This document shows, piece after piece, positions 16,711 through 25,346 of a DNA stretch of 64,000 nt. Source of the DNA: Rhodococcus sp. RD6.2 (GTDB lineage Bacteria > Actinomycetota > Actinomycetes > Mycobacteriales > Mycobacteriaceae); the NCBI RefSeq assembly GCF_001040705.1, contig NZ_CVQP01000003.1:103866-167865 (forward strand). The letters are read 5' to 3'. The position numbers and the translations under genes are program-made. Numbering within the stretch: position 1 is the stretch's first letter; each line of letters begins with the position of its first letter. Below the pieces are notes generated by a model. That model saw only the letters and a program-made list of their open reading frames with translations. It had not been told where the DNA came from and made no database searches.

Positions 16711-19700
16711 CGGCGCACCCACCTCATGCCATCTGCGCCGTTCTCCCTGCGAAGCACGGACTCTCGCTCGAGTTCGGCGAAAATCGGCTCCAGTTCGGTC
16801 TCGGTCAGACGGGTGATCTGAACGGCTCGAGCAAGGGTGACCGGCGCGCTCCACGAGGCCGCCTGCAAGATCCTCTTCGCCGACGGCGGCTGCGCGCGAG
16901 GGAGTGTGGTCGCCGTGGACTGAGCGCTGGACTCGGTCGTCGGCTCGGCCAAGCCGCGGGTCGTCGACTCGTCCGAGTCGTTGGTTGGCGGTTCCGGCGA
17001 ACGATTTGCTGACGCAAGTCGGTACGCGCCGTCCGAATAGGTGATCAACCCGTCGACCGCGAGTTGGTCGATCCTGGGTCCGAGCTTGATGGTGTCACTT
17101 CCGGCTGCGCGCCAGAGCACCCCGAACTTGGCTGGACCCCGTTCGAGCACCTGGAGGATCTTCGCCTCGGCCGACCCGGGACGCACGGTCGCACCGCGCG
17201 GGGCGCCCGCTCCGGACTGCGCTGGTGCGCCTCGTTCCGCCTCGTCGGAGGCGTCCTCCGGTAGCAAGAGATGTTCTCCGGTCCGAATGAGTGAACCGGT
17301 CTCGACGAGAATTTCTGATGCCTCGCGGACCTTCGCACCGGAGACCCTCAGGTGTCTCTCCAGCGTTTCCATGGTTACCGGCCCCCGCTTGGCCTCCGCA
17401 AGGATGAGCTGTTGGAGCAGGCGAGGCGACACCTCGCGATCACCGGCGCGTTCGTCATCGGCCGGTGCAGCTGCGCTCCTGCCCACAGATCTCTCGTGCC
17501 CTTCATTCAGCCCGCTCGACCGTCCGGCATCGTCGTCGCGTGGGATTGCGCTGCGCGGCATGATCTCCCATGCCGACGCCGACGCCGAGCCTCCGCCGCC
17601 ATCCCCCACCTGGTTGTCCACCGGGAGTGGGTGCGTTGTCCGGGGCGGCGATGCGGCCGACGAATCGGTCCCAGCATGCTGAAGGATATTCGGAGACGGT
17701 GTCGGGAGCGGGTCCACACTCTTGGGCTCCGGCGTTCCCATCCTGTGCGGCATTACCGGAACCAATGCTGGATCGACGGTTTCCCACGCAGACGCCGACA
17801 CGGCGACGCTCGCCGTCGTCGACTCGGCCTCGACTACCCCGACCGTCGATTCGGGTTCGTCCACCGTCGCTGCAGCGGTCTCGACCGGCGACACCTGCTC
17901 GCTGGCCGCGAACCCGTCGAACAGTGAGGGCGGCTCGTCCACCTCCAGCTCGTCGAACAGCGAGAGCGGCTTGTGCTGCGCGAACTGGTCGTACCAACCC
18001 GCCGACTCACCGGCCGTTGACGTATCCGAACTCGCGGAGACTGTGTCACCACCCGTCGCAGGGACGGGCCCCGTACCTGCCGTCGACACCGTTCGCGGGT
18101 GCGCTGTCTCGGCAGCGGCCTCCGCCTGCTCGTCCGGAATCACCGTCCACCCACCGAGGCCGGCATGCGCTCCTGCACCGCTGTCGGTGTGCTCCTCGGG
18201 ATCCGTCGTCTGCCCCCGAACCAGAGCGAGGTCGGATTCTCGTTCATCGGGCTCAGACATCGTGGAGACGTCGTGCACCGAAACCACGACGGGCTCGCGC
18301 TCGGCGACAACTCCCGCCTGCTCCGCAAAGGTCGCGATATCGGCGATCTGCTCGACCTTCACGACCGGAGGAGTTGGCACCCAGTCGTCGGGCTCGTCCG
18401 ACTTGGACTCGTCGTCGATCAGTACCGCCGGCGTCCACGTGGGGCCGGTATCCGGGCGTGCGCCGTCCAGGATCGTCGGCGCGATGCCGCGGCGGTCGAG
18501 CTCCGCCCACAGCCCGCTCAGCGCGCCGACCGGGTCGAGGTAATACGCCGATTCCCGAATCCGCCAGAACTCCCACCCGCACCGCTTGAGTTCGCGTTCA
18601 CGCTCGAGGTCCCGTGCCCGCTGCTCTGGCGTGGTGTGGAAGGCGTCGCCGTCGCACTCGACTGCGAGCCGGCCTGCACCGCCGGTCACGACCAGGTCGA
18701 TGCGCCGGCTGTTCACCTCGACCTGCGGGTTGACGTGGTACCCGCGGTCGGTGATGTCGAGAAAGACGCGCTGCTCGAAGAGACTGTCGAATGCGACATG
18801 CCGGTCGTCGCGGGTGACGCCGACGGGCATCGGGTCGGCCGGGGCCGGCGAGGTCGACAGCATGTAGGTCAGCAGTGAATGCCGAAGGTCCGTCTCCCGC
18901 AACGAGTCCGCGGTCACGGAATGGAACAGCCACAGCTGGTCCTGCGCCCGCGACGCGGCGACGTTGAACGCACGCTGCGCCTTGTTGTCGGTCCGCGCTG
19001 CCACCCGCTGACCCGGTGCGATCACCATCGACAGGAAGACGACGTGCCGTTCGTCGCCCTGGAAGTCCGGTGGTGTGCCGATCCGCAGGCGGCGCTCGTC
19101 CCACTGTTTGCCGTCGAGCCGCTCGAGCAGTTCGTTCCGGATAACGTCGACCTGCGCCTGCCCCTGCAGCACCACGACGCCGAACGTCTTCCCGTTGTAC
19201 GCGGGATCATCCAGGCAGGCTTCGATCGCGTCCGCGATCGCCAGTGCTTCCGGCCCGTTGGCCAGCTTCGCATCCCGCCCGGTGACCACACCGCCCTCGA
19301 CGTATGAGGTACGCAGCGGCTTCAGGCGATCGGATCCGAACTGCCGCAACGGAACCAGAGGGGCATCTCGATAGAACTGGTTGCTCGACCAGGTGATGAT
19401 CTCGGGCATGCAGCGGAAATGCTCGCGGAGCCGAACAACCTGACCGAATCGGGTGCGCAACATCGAGAACAGGCTGTCGCGCGGGGTCAGGCTGGCACGC
19501 AGGTACTCCGGCATGTCCGGCAGGTATGTGTCGAGCCGCTGGAACACCGCGTCGAGCGCGCCCGACGCGACCTCACTCGGCGCACACTGCTTGTCGTCGC
19601 CGACGACGATCACCCGGGGCGCAAGCCACAGGAGGAACAGGCTGGCGATGTCGGCCTGGCTGGCCTCGTCCACGATCACCACGTCGAATGCACCGGGTTC

Positions 19701-22700
19701 CGCCGGAATGGACGCGAGCACCTGCTGCAACGGCATCACCCATGCCGGTACCGCACCCTGCGCCACCTGCATGGCAGACCGCGCCGCCGAGCGGTACTGC
19801 TCGGCGTACTTGCCGGTGCCCTTACCGATGTTCGCGACCTGCCCGCGATACGCCTGCAATGCCTGCACCTGCTCTGCCGTCATCCGCTCCAGGCAGCCTC
19901 GCCACGCCCGCTCGGCGGCGAGCTGTGCAGTAAGACGTGAGATTTCGGCCTCGACCTGCTCCAAGTCGGATTCGAGGCGGCGGTCCAGACCTTCCTCGTG
20001 GTGGGCCAGCACCCACTGCTGCGCGCGGCGCCACGCCCACGCCTCCTCGAACTCGGAGACGCGAACGAACCATCGCTCGTCCGACGCGGTGTCGGCGACG
20101 AGCGAAGCCAACGCAGGCGCGGAGTCCACCAACTGTCGTCGAAGACTCTCCAGCAGCTCCTCGTCGGCCTGGACGGCCCGCGCATGCTCCAGAGCGGAGA
20201 GCGCAGCCTCGATGCCCGCGTAGTCGCCTGCACCGACGGCGCCGACGAGCGCCCCGCTCTCCGGGGACGGCGCAGACGCGAAGCACGCCGCCACCGACTC
20301 CCCCAATTCCTGCAATGCGGTGCGGGCTGCGTCAGTGTCGGACCGTGCCGCGATCGCCGCTGCAGCCGCGGCGATCGCTGCCGCCTCCGTGACGCTCCGG
20401 ACCGGAGGCGCCATCGGGTGAATTGACCTCAACGCATCCGTGATCGAGTTCACCTGTTCGACAAGCGCATTCACGATCCGGATCGAGTACTCCACGTTGC
20501 CGAGCGCATTGACCTGCGCCCCACGCGATCCGGCGGTGTCAACGGGTACCCCGAGGTCGGCGAGGAGGGCGGCCGCCCGCTGAACGGAGTCCAGCGCCCG
20601 GAGGTGCTCCGCGACCACCCGCATCGATTCCGTCGTCGTCGCCGGCTGTCCGTCGACGGTTGCGACAGGCCCGAGTGCCTCCACCGCTTTCTGCTGGTCA
20701 CTCTTGCGGAACCGGCCACGCCATTCGAGCCCGCCGTGCATCGCCAACGCCATCGCGCCGTACACGTCGAGTGCGTGTCGGTTCACGACCGGCACATCCA
20801 CCGTCCGCTGCCCCACGAAGGTGTCGGAGTGAACGGCGAGTTCCAGAAGCCCGGGAAGGTCGGCGGTCTTCGACCACAGGTGCCCGACGGCGCCGGACAG
20901 TACCGCGTCCGCCGCGGCCTGGATGGCCGTGGACTGGCGTCGGATGTCGCCGACCACTCCCTGCAGTCGCTCGCACCGCGATCGGACGTCGGCCAGGACG
21001 TGTGGCGACGCGCTGGCCAGCGCCGACATGAGCCACGCTGCTTCGGGACGCACGTCCTGCGGTGCGGCACCCGCCCGCGCGCACAGCTGCTGCAGCGCTG
21101 CAGCAGTCGGCAGTACGCCGTCGATCCGCGGCAGCGCCTGCTGCAGGCGTTGCCTCCGCTCGGGCGTCGACCTCGCGGTCAGCTCGATCGTCGCCTGCAA
21201 CTGCGCACAACCGATCCCCGGCTCGGCGGAGTGCAGCGGTCCGGCCAGCCACTCGTAGCGGTCGGCGCGCCGGGTGACGTCGCGGACAATGGACGCCGCG
21301 GTGCCGGCGTACCCGGCGGCGATCTGGGGATGAACGAAGGTTTCGGCTTCCCGGAGCGATCGGATGCGCTCCGTGATGGCGGTACGTCGGCTCAACGCCT
21401 CGTTGCGCCGAGCAGTGAGGTCGTCGATGCGCGCGCCGGTGGCGGCGGCGTTGTACGACGACTTGCGAGTGGCGATCTCGGCGACGCTGCGGTTCAGCTC
21501 GGCCGACCCCCCGCGTCCGACATCGGTGATCGCGACACACAGCTCCTGCATCTCCTTGGGAAGCTTGTCCCGAAGCACCCGAAGCGCCTGCGCCTTCTCG
21601 CTGGTGACGAGGACGCGCTGACCTTGAGCGAGCAACGCGGACACCAGGTTTGCGATCGTGTGCGTCTTGCCGGTTCCGGGCGGACCCTCGACCACCACCC
21701 CGCTGTCACGGGCGAGTCGCGCGATGATCTCCCGCTGCTCCGGGTTCGCGGGCAGCGGGAACAGCGGATCTTCGGCAAGCGTCGCGGACGGCGAGGAACC
21801 GGCACGGTCCAGCCAGTCCACCCTGTCGTCCGGTTCGATGGCCTCGACGAGCTGCGCCAATCCGAGCGGCACCGGAACACTGTCGCGTTCGGCTTCGGCG
21901 ATCATCCTGTCGTAGTACTCGACGAGCGCGAAGGCGCCCCGCTTGCGGAGCACCAACGCCGGTGCGGCGACCAACGTCCGGCCCGAGCCCGGATCATCGG
22001 ATTCGCCCTCGACCTGGACCGGCACCGTCAGCGATCGTGTGGCCCAGGCCTTCAGGAACACCGGGATAGCCATGTCGATCGGCGAGGACAGGTCGTGCAG
22101 CTCGTCCTGCAGGGCACGCGAACCGGTGGGATCGAAGATCGGCAAGCCCGTCAGCAGTTGCGTGTCCTCGAGACGCGGTGTGGTCTCTACGGCCAACCGG
22201 ACCAGCAGATCCCCGGACGACTCGTCGCGTTCGATCGTGGCGGGCTGGGTGAGGATGTGCGTCCGGACGGGCTCATTCCCGTCGGTCGCAGCCAAGGAGA
22301 GTAGGCCTGACGCGACGACCAGCTCGATGGATTCGGGTCGCGCGCCGAGTTCCTGCATCGCCCGCTGTAGCGAGTTGTTCAGTTGCCAGACCGGTCGCCG
22401 TTCCCGGTCCGTCGCCGCCCACGTTCGCCACTCCACGAGCCAGTCACCGAATGCGGTGGCACTGTCGGTGGCCTCGGCGTCCAGGGTCGGCGTCGCAGCC
22501 GAGTCGGTGACATCCCCGCGAACGTGGCCGCGCAGGTGAGCCGGAAGCTCCGGAGGGTCGGCCAGCATGACGCGTCGCGATCGGAGCACCACGTCACCGG
22601 CCGCCCCGTCCCGGACGAGTGCGACCTCGACGGCGTCCCCGGACAGCCACACCACGTCCTCGTGCCGACGGTGGTCCAGAACCGGTTTGCTGCGCGACTT

Positions 22701-22772
22701 CACGAGTTCCCGAAGGAACCGCATCAGCCTCTGAACCCGGTCCTTGAGGTGGGGATCGTCCTCCCTGTTCAC
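16707..22772 (-). CDS. Giant SF1 helicase fused to Vsr/DUF559-like nuclease and winged helices (2021 residues)
   Basis: GTG at 22772 follows GAGAGGGAC. Residues 1-330 are family-specific. SF1 helicase motifs follow: Walker A EGPPGTGKTHTIANLVSALL (about 360), a long helical insert (about 430-1000), Walker B VVIVDEASQADIASL (about 1034), VIVVGDDKQCAPSEV, and motif VI FNVAASRAQDQLWLFHSV. At about 1326-1411 lies a Vsr/DUF559-like (REase_MTES_1575) nuclease domain: RIDLVVTGGAGRLAVECDGD, then FHTTPEQRARDLERERELKR and WEFWRIRESAYY. A 370-residue acidic Ser/Thr/Pro-rich linker leads to three winged-helix-like units (about 1781, 1864 and 1964 to the end), where relatives often carry DUF3320. Similar helicase-Vsr proteins (Hhe-like) have been reported as anti-phage effectors, so a defence role is inferred. 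Confidence 0.88.
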   Translation of the reverse strand: MNREDDPHLKDRVQRLMRFLRELVKSRSKPVLDHRRHEDVVWLSGDAVEVALVRDGAAGDVVLRSRRVMLADPPELPAHLRGHVRGDVTDSAATPTLDAEATDSATAFGDWLVEWRTWAATDRERRPVWQLNNSLQRAMQELGARPESIELVVASGLLSLAATDGNEPVRTHILTQPATIERDESSGDLLVRLAVETTPRLEDTQLLTGLPIFDPTGSRALQDELHDLSSPIDMAIPVFLKAWATRSLTVPVQVEGESDDPGSGRTLVAAPALVLRKRGAFALVEYYDRMIAEAERDSVPVPLGLAQLVEAIEPDDRVDWLDRAGSSPSATLAEDPLFPLPANPEQREIIARLARDSGVVVEGPPGTGKTHTIANLVSALLAQGQRVLVTSEKAQALRVLRDKLPKEMQELCVAITDVGRGGSAELNRSVAEIATRKSSYNAAATGARIDDLTARRNEALSRRTAITERIRSLREAETFVHPQIAAGYAGTAASIVRDVTRRADRYEWLAGPLHSAEPGIGCAQLQATIELTARSTPERRQRLQQALPRIDGVLPTAAALQQLCARAGAAPQDVRPEAAWLMSALASASPHVLADVRSRCERLQGVVGDIRRQSTAIQAAADAVLSGAVGHLWSKTADLPGLLELAVHSDTFVGQRTVDVPVVNRHALDVYGAMALAMHGGLEWRGRFRKSDQQKAVEALGPVATVDGQPATTTESMRVVAEHLRALDSVQRAAALLADLGVPVDTAGSRGAQVNALGNVEYSIRIVNALVEQVNSITDALRSIHPMAPPVRSVTEAAAIAAAAAAIAARSDTDAARTALQELGESVAACFASAPSPESGALVGAVGAGDYAGIEAALSALEHARAVQADEELLESLRRQLVDSAPALASLVADTASDERWFVRVSEFEEAWAWRRAQQWVLAHHEEGLDRRLESDLEQVEAEISRLTAQLAAERAWRGCLERMTAEQVQALQAYRGQVANIGKGTGKYAEQYRSAARSAMQVAQGAVPAWVMPLQQVLASIPAEPGAFDVVIVDEASQADIASLFLLWLAPRVIVVGDDKQCAPSEVASGALDAVFQRLDTYLPDMPEYLRASLTPRDSLFSMLRTRFGQVVRLREHFRCMPEIITWSSNQFYRDAPLVPLRQFGSDRLKPLRTSYVEGGVVTGRDAKLANGPEALAIADAIEACLDDPAYNGKTFGVVVLQGQAQVDVIRNELLERLDGKQWDERRLRIGTPPDFQGDERHVVFLSMVIAPGQRVAARTDNKAQRAFNVAASRAQDQLWLFHSVTADSLRETDLRHSLLTYMLSTSPAPADPMPVGVTRDDRHVAFDSLFEQRVFLDITDRGYHVNPQVEVNSRRIDLVVTGGAGRLAVECDGDAFHTTPEQRARDLERERELKRCGWEFWRIRESAYYLDPVGALSGLWAELDRRGIAPTILDGARPDTGPTWTPAVLIDDESKSDEPDDWVPTPPVVKVEQIADIATFAEQAGVVAEREPVVVSVHDVSTMSEPDERESDLALVRGQTTDPEEHTDSGAGAHAGLGGWTVIPDEQAEAAAETAHPRTVSTAGTGPVPATGGDTVSASSDTSTAGESAGWYDQFAQHKPLSLFDELEVDEPPSLFDGFAASEQVSPVETAAATVDEPESTVGVVEAESTTASVAVSASAWETVDPALVPVMPHRMGTPEPKSVDPLPTPSPNILQHAGTDSSAASPPRTTHPLPVDNQVGDGGGGSASASAWEIMPRSAIPRDDDAGRSSGLNEGHERSVGRSAAAPADDERAGDREVSPRLLQQLILAEAKRGPVTMETLERHLRVSGAKVREASEILVETGSLIRTGEHLLLPEDASDEAERGAPAQSGAGAPRGATVRPGSAEAKILQVLERGPAKFGVLWRAAGSDTIKLGPRIDQLAVDGLITYSDGAYRLASANRSPEPPTNDSDESTTRGLAEPTTESSAQSTATTLPRAQPPSAKRILQAASWSAPVTLARAVQITRLTETELEPIFAELERESVLRRENGADGMRWVRR

Positions 22773-22868
22773 GGCGTTGTCCCTCTCAAATCCTGGTTAG
22801 CTGCGCAATATTGAAGTACAGGGTAGGGACTCGGCGCGACACGCCCGGGCCGACCCCCAGTGAACGAA

Positions 22869-25037
22869 CTACCGGAACAGACCGAGCAGGTCCCATCGGT
22901 CGCGGCCATATCGGACTCGCGCGGGCTCGATCGCGTGGTGGCCTGTGCGCTGACGGCTCGGATCCCGTGCCACCCAGGCATCGGTGGCTCGCCGAATCCC
23001 GTCAGCAACATCCTTGGACGGAAGGATGAACACCGCCGGCGGACTGAGCCACAGGTCGACGAAGGCCCAAAATCCGGCCCCGGTGTCGTCGGTACGGGGA
23101 TCCTCATCGGTTTTCGACGCCTGCCAGGTTCCATCCGTGCGGGTCTTCACCCGCACCACCACCGGGTCGTGGCCACGCACGGTCACTCGAACCGCTGTGC
23201 GACGCGTCCCCGTCACCCGTGTTGCGGAGGCGCCGCGATCCCGCACCTGCTCGATGAACCAGGCGATTCCCCGGTCGGCGGTGGTCGCCGTCGAGGGACC
23301 GGCGTTGCTCGGTACCGTCTCTGGCTGCCGGCGCGGCTGTGGAGTTGGCACTGCAACGCCGCGAACCGCGTCGAGCGGACGGCTGGTGCCGTCGTCGAGC
23401 GTCCACGACGTCCAGCCGTCCACCGGAGGCACGGCGCCCGGCTCGATTCGTTCGATGACGGCGGCGGCCGCGGCCGCGGGGCCGGGGAAGCGGCGGCCCT
23501 CCAGTTCCCCCTTGGCGATCTCGGTGGCTCCGGTGATCGGATCACAGACCGCGATCGTCCGGAATCCAGCCCAATCGAGATACACACGCCAGCTGCTGCC
23601 CACCTGCGCATTGCGGATCACGGCAGTGTCGGCGTTGGCCTTCGGATTCGGGGGCGAAGCCGGCTGCACCCGAACCGATTCCAATGGCACGTCGGATGGG
23701 CGTGCCGGCACGGTCGCGACGGCACTCGGCAGCGCCACCGCCAGCGCGACTTCCCTGTCCGGCGTCACCGACGGACTCGTGACCGAACGTGGCGCACCGT
23801 CCGAGACGATAGTGCCGTCGCGGCGCTCACTGTCGCCTGTGTGCACCGCTTCCCACAATTCCGCGAGTCGCGGCCTCGACAGCTTCTCCAGTGGCGTGCC
23901 GGCGATGGCCGCGACGAGCGCGCTGACACCGGTATCGCCAGAAATGGTCACGATCTGTTCCACCGCGCGCACCAGATCGATACGCCGTTCCTCTGGTTCC
24001 GGGTGCACACCTCCGACCGCAACCCAGGCCGTTCCCATCCACGCCCAGGTGAGACAGGGATCGTCGTCGAGTGCGTCGAGTTCGTCGGCCATCTGTTCCA
24101 TCCGGCCGATGTCACCGGCGGCGCCATTCGCCGCTGCAACGGAATCGAGGATCTCCTGCGCGGTGGCGACCCCTTCGAGCCGGTCGAGCGCCTCGAGGAA
24201 GTCGTCCCGCAGGGTCATCGGTTGCTCGGGGAGAGGCCCCGGATTCAACAGTGCTGCCAACGATTCGAACTCGGCACGACGACCCGGACCGAAGTAGACA
24301 ACGTCGGGATGAGCCGAGAAGTTGTCAGGGAGATCGCCACAGCCCTCGACGCGAATGTGTACCGCGCCGTCCGCCTCGTCGCGGCGAGGCGGTAGCACCG
24401 TGCAGGCACGAACAGCGCTACGGGGTGCGCGGCGGGGACTGGTGGGGAATGGATAGTCGGAGACACGCTCCCGCGTGATCCACACGTGAGTGGCGTCGAC
24501 GATCACCTCGCCGTCGATTCCGGTGAACCACAGGACCGAACCGTGCGACGCCGTTGCAGCATCGTCGGCGGGGTCGTCGACTGTCTCTGTCGACTCGACG
24601 TCGTCCAGCAGTTCGAGGAAATCCGGAAGCAGATCCGGACCGAAGCCCTGCCGCCGCGCGGCACGGAGGATGCGCGCGTAGAGGACATCCAGTGCGTCAG
24701 GGTCTGCGGTCAGCGTGTCGAACACTTCCCGGTCGAACCGGCCCCCGTTCGGCCGACTTCCGTCGAGGTTGGCCATCTTGGCGAGGATGCTGGTGTTCGG
24801 TCTCCGGAACAGGCGGGCAAGCTCGGGAACAGGAAACGGCGCCCGAGTCGCGGAACTGCTTCCGAAGCGACTGTGGTCGACAATTCGCATCGCGCACAGG
24901 CACACCACGACTTCGGACGGGATGAAATTGACCTGTCGCCCGACACTCGGATCGACACGGTCTGCAACAGAACCCCACGCGTCGTCGAGTTCCTCATCGG
25001 TTGGCTCGAGGAAGCCCGCGAGCCCGTTGGCCACCAC
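22869..25037 (-). CDS. 722-residue protein with DUF4429/PH-like domain and candidate nuclease-like C-terminus
   Basis: The start is GTG 25037 behind AAGGGAGA. Residues 1-150 contain ELARLFRRPNTSILAKMANL and NGGRFDREVFDTL, a helical unit I recall in actinobacterial HNH-type proteins. Residues about 165-270 are the domain shared with the sigma factor (THVWITRERVSDYPFPTSPR, PDVVYFGPGRRAEF). Residues 270-430 are helical and Trp-containing; 430-600 hold a strand-rich unit (SSWRVYLDWAGFRTIAV). The last ~120 residues (TAVRVTVRG, VVVRVKTRTDGTWQASK, AFVDLWLSPPAVFILPS) resemble PD-(D/E)XK-like folds in which V-x-V-K-T-x-x-x-G-x-W-Q forms the core. Catalysis is not proven. It is the first gene of the operon, 96 bp before the giant helicase. 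Confidence 0.7.
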   Translation of the reverse strand: MVANGLAGFLEPTDEELDDAWGSVADRVDPSVGRQVNFIPSEVVVCLCAMRIVDHSRFGSSSATRAPFPVPELARLFRRPNTSILAKMANLDGSRPNGGRFDREVFDTLTADPDALDVLYARILRAARRQGFGPDLLPDFLELLDDVESTETVDDPADDAATASHGSVLWFTGIDGEVIVDATHVWITRERVSDYPFPTSPRRAPRSAVRACTVLPPRRDEADGAVHIRVEGCGDLPDNFSAHPDVVYFGPGRRAEFESLAALLNPGPLPEQPMTLRDDFLEALDRLEGVATAQEILDSVAAANGAAGDIGRMEQMADELDALDDDPCLTWAWMGTAWVAVGGVHPEPEERRIDLVRAVEQIVTISGDTGVSALVAAIAGTPLEKLSRPRLAELWEAVHTGDSERRDGTIVSDGAPRSVTSPSVTPDREVALAVALPSAVATVPARPSDVPLESVRVQPASPPNPKANADTAVIRNAQVGSSWRVYLDWAGFRTIAVCDPITGATEIAKGELEGRRFPGPAAAAAAVIERIEPGAVPPVDGWTSWTLDDGTSRPLDAVRGVAVPTPQPRRQPETVPSNAGPSTATTADRGIAWFIEQVRDRGASATRVTGTRRTAVRVTVRGHDPVVVRVKTRTDGTWQASKTDEDPRTDDTGAGFWAFVDLWLSPPAVFILPSKDVADGIRRATDAWVARDPSRQRTGHHAIEPARVRYGRDRWDLLGLFR

Positions 25038-25131
25038 CGCTGTCTCCCTTCATCCCTCCACGGCTACGGAGTGACGGCCAGGGCTGGCCTCCTCACGCTT
25101 CACTGAGGTTAGCCGAGGCAACCGACAGACC

Positions 25132-25147
25132 CGACCGCTATCGGTCG
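25132..25147. promoter_or_regulatory. Dyad in the divergent promoter region
   Basis: CGACCG and CGGTCG form a perfect 6-bp inverted repeat around CTAT. It lies in the 309-bp gap between the start of the leftward six-gene operon (25037) and the rightward YbjN-like gene (25347), about 95 bp upstream of the operon start, a suitable place for an operator. No other clear element stands out in the gap. Confidence 0.35.
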
Positions 25148-25346
25148 ACTGAATGACGCCACTGCCGTCGCTCGAATCGGAAGGCGCGCAGGCGCGGGAG
25201 TCCAGGCCACAGATCGATCGCTGATGCCGAGCTGCCCTGTCACGAGGTCGAGGGAGGCACGGCGGCTCCTCGTTCCGAAATCGACGCGCACCCTGTCGGG
25301 GCCGCGCGATAACGTCGACGCGACGTCCGGGGTGAAGGAGTGGCCG

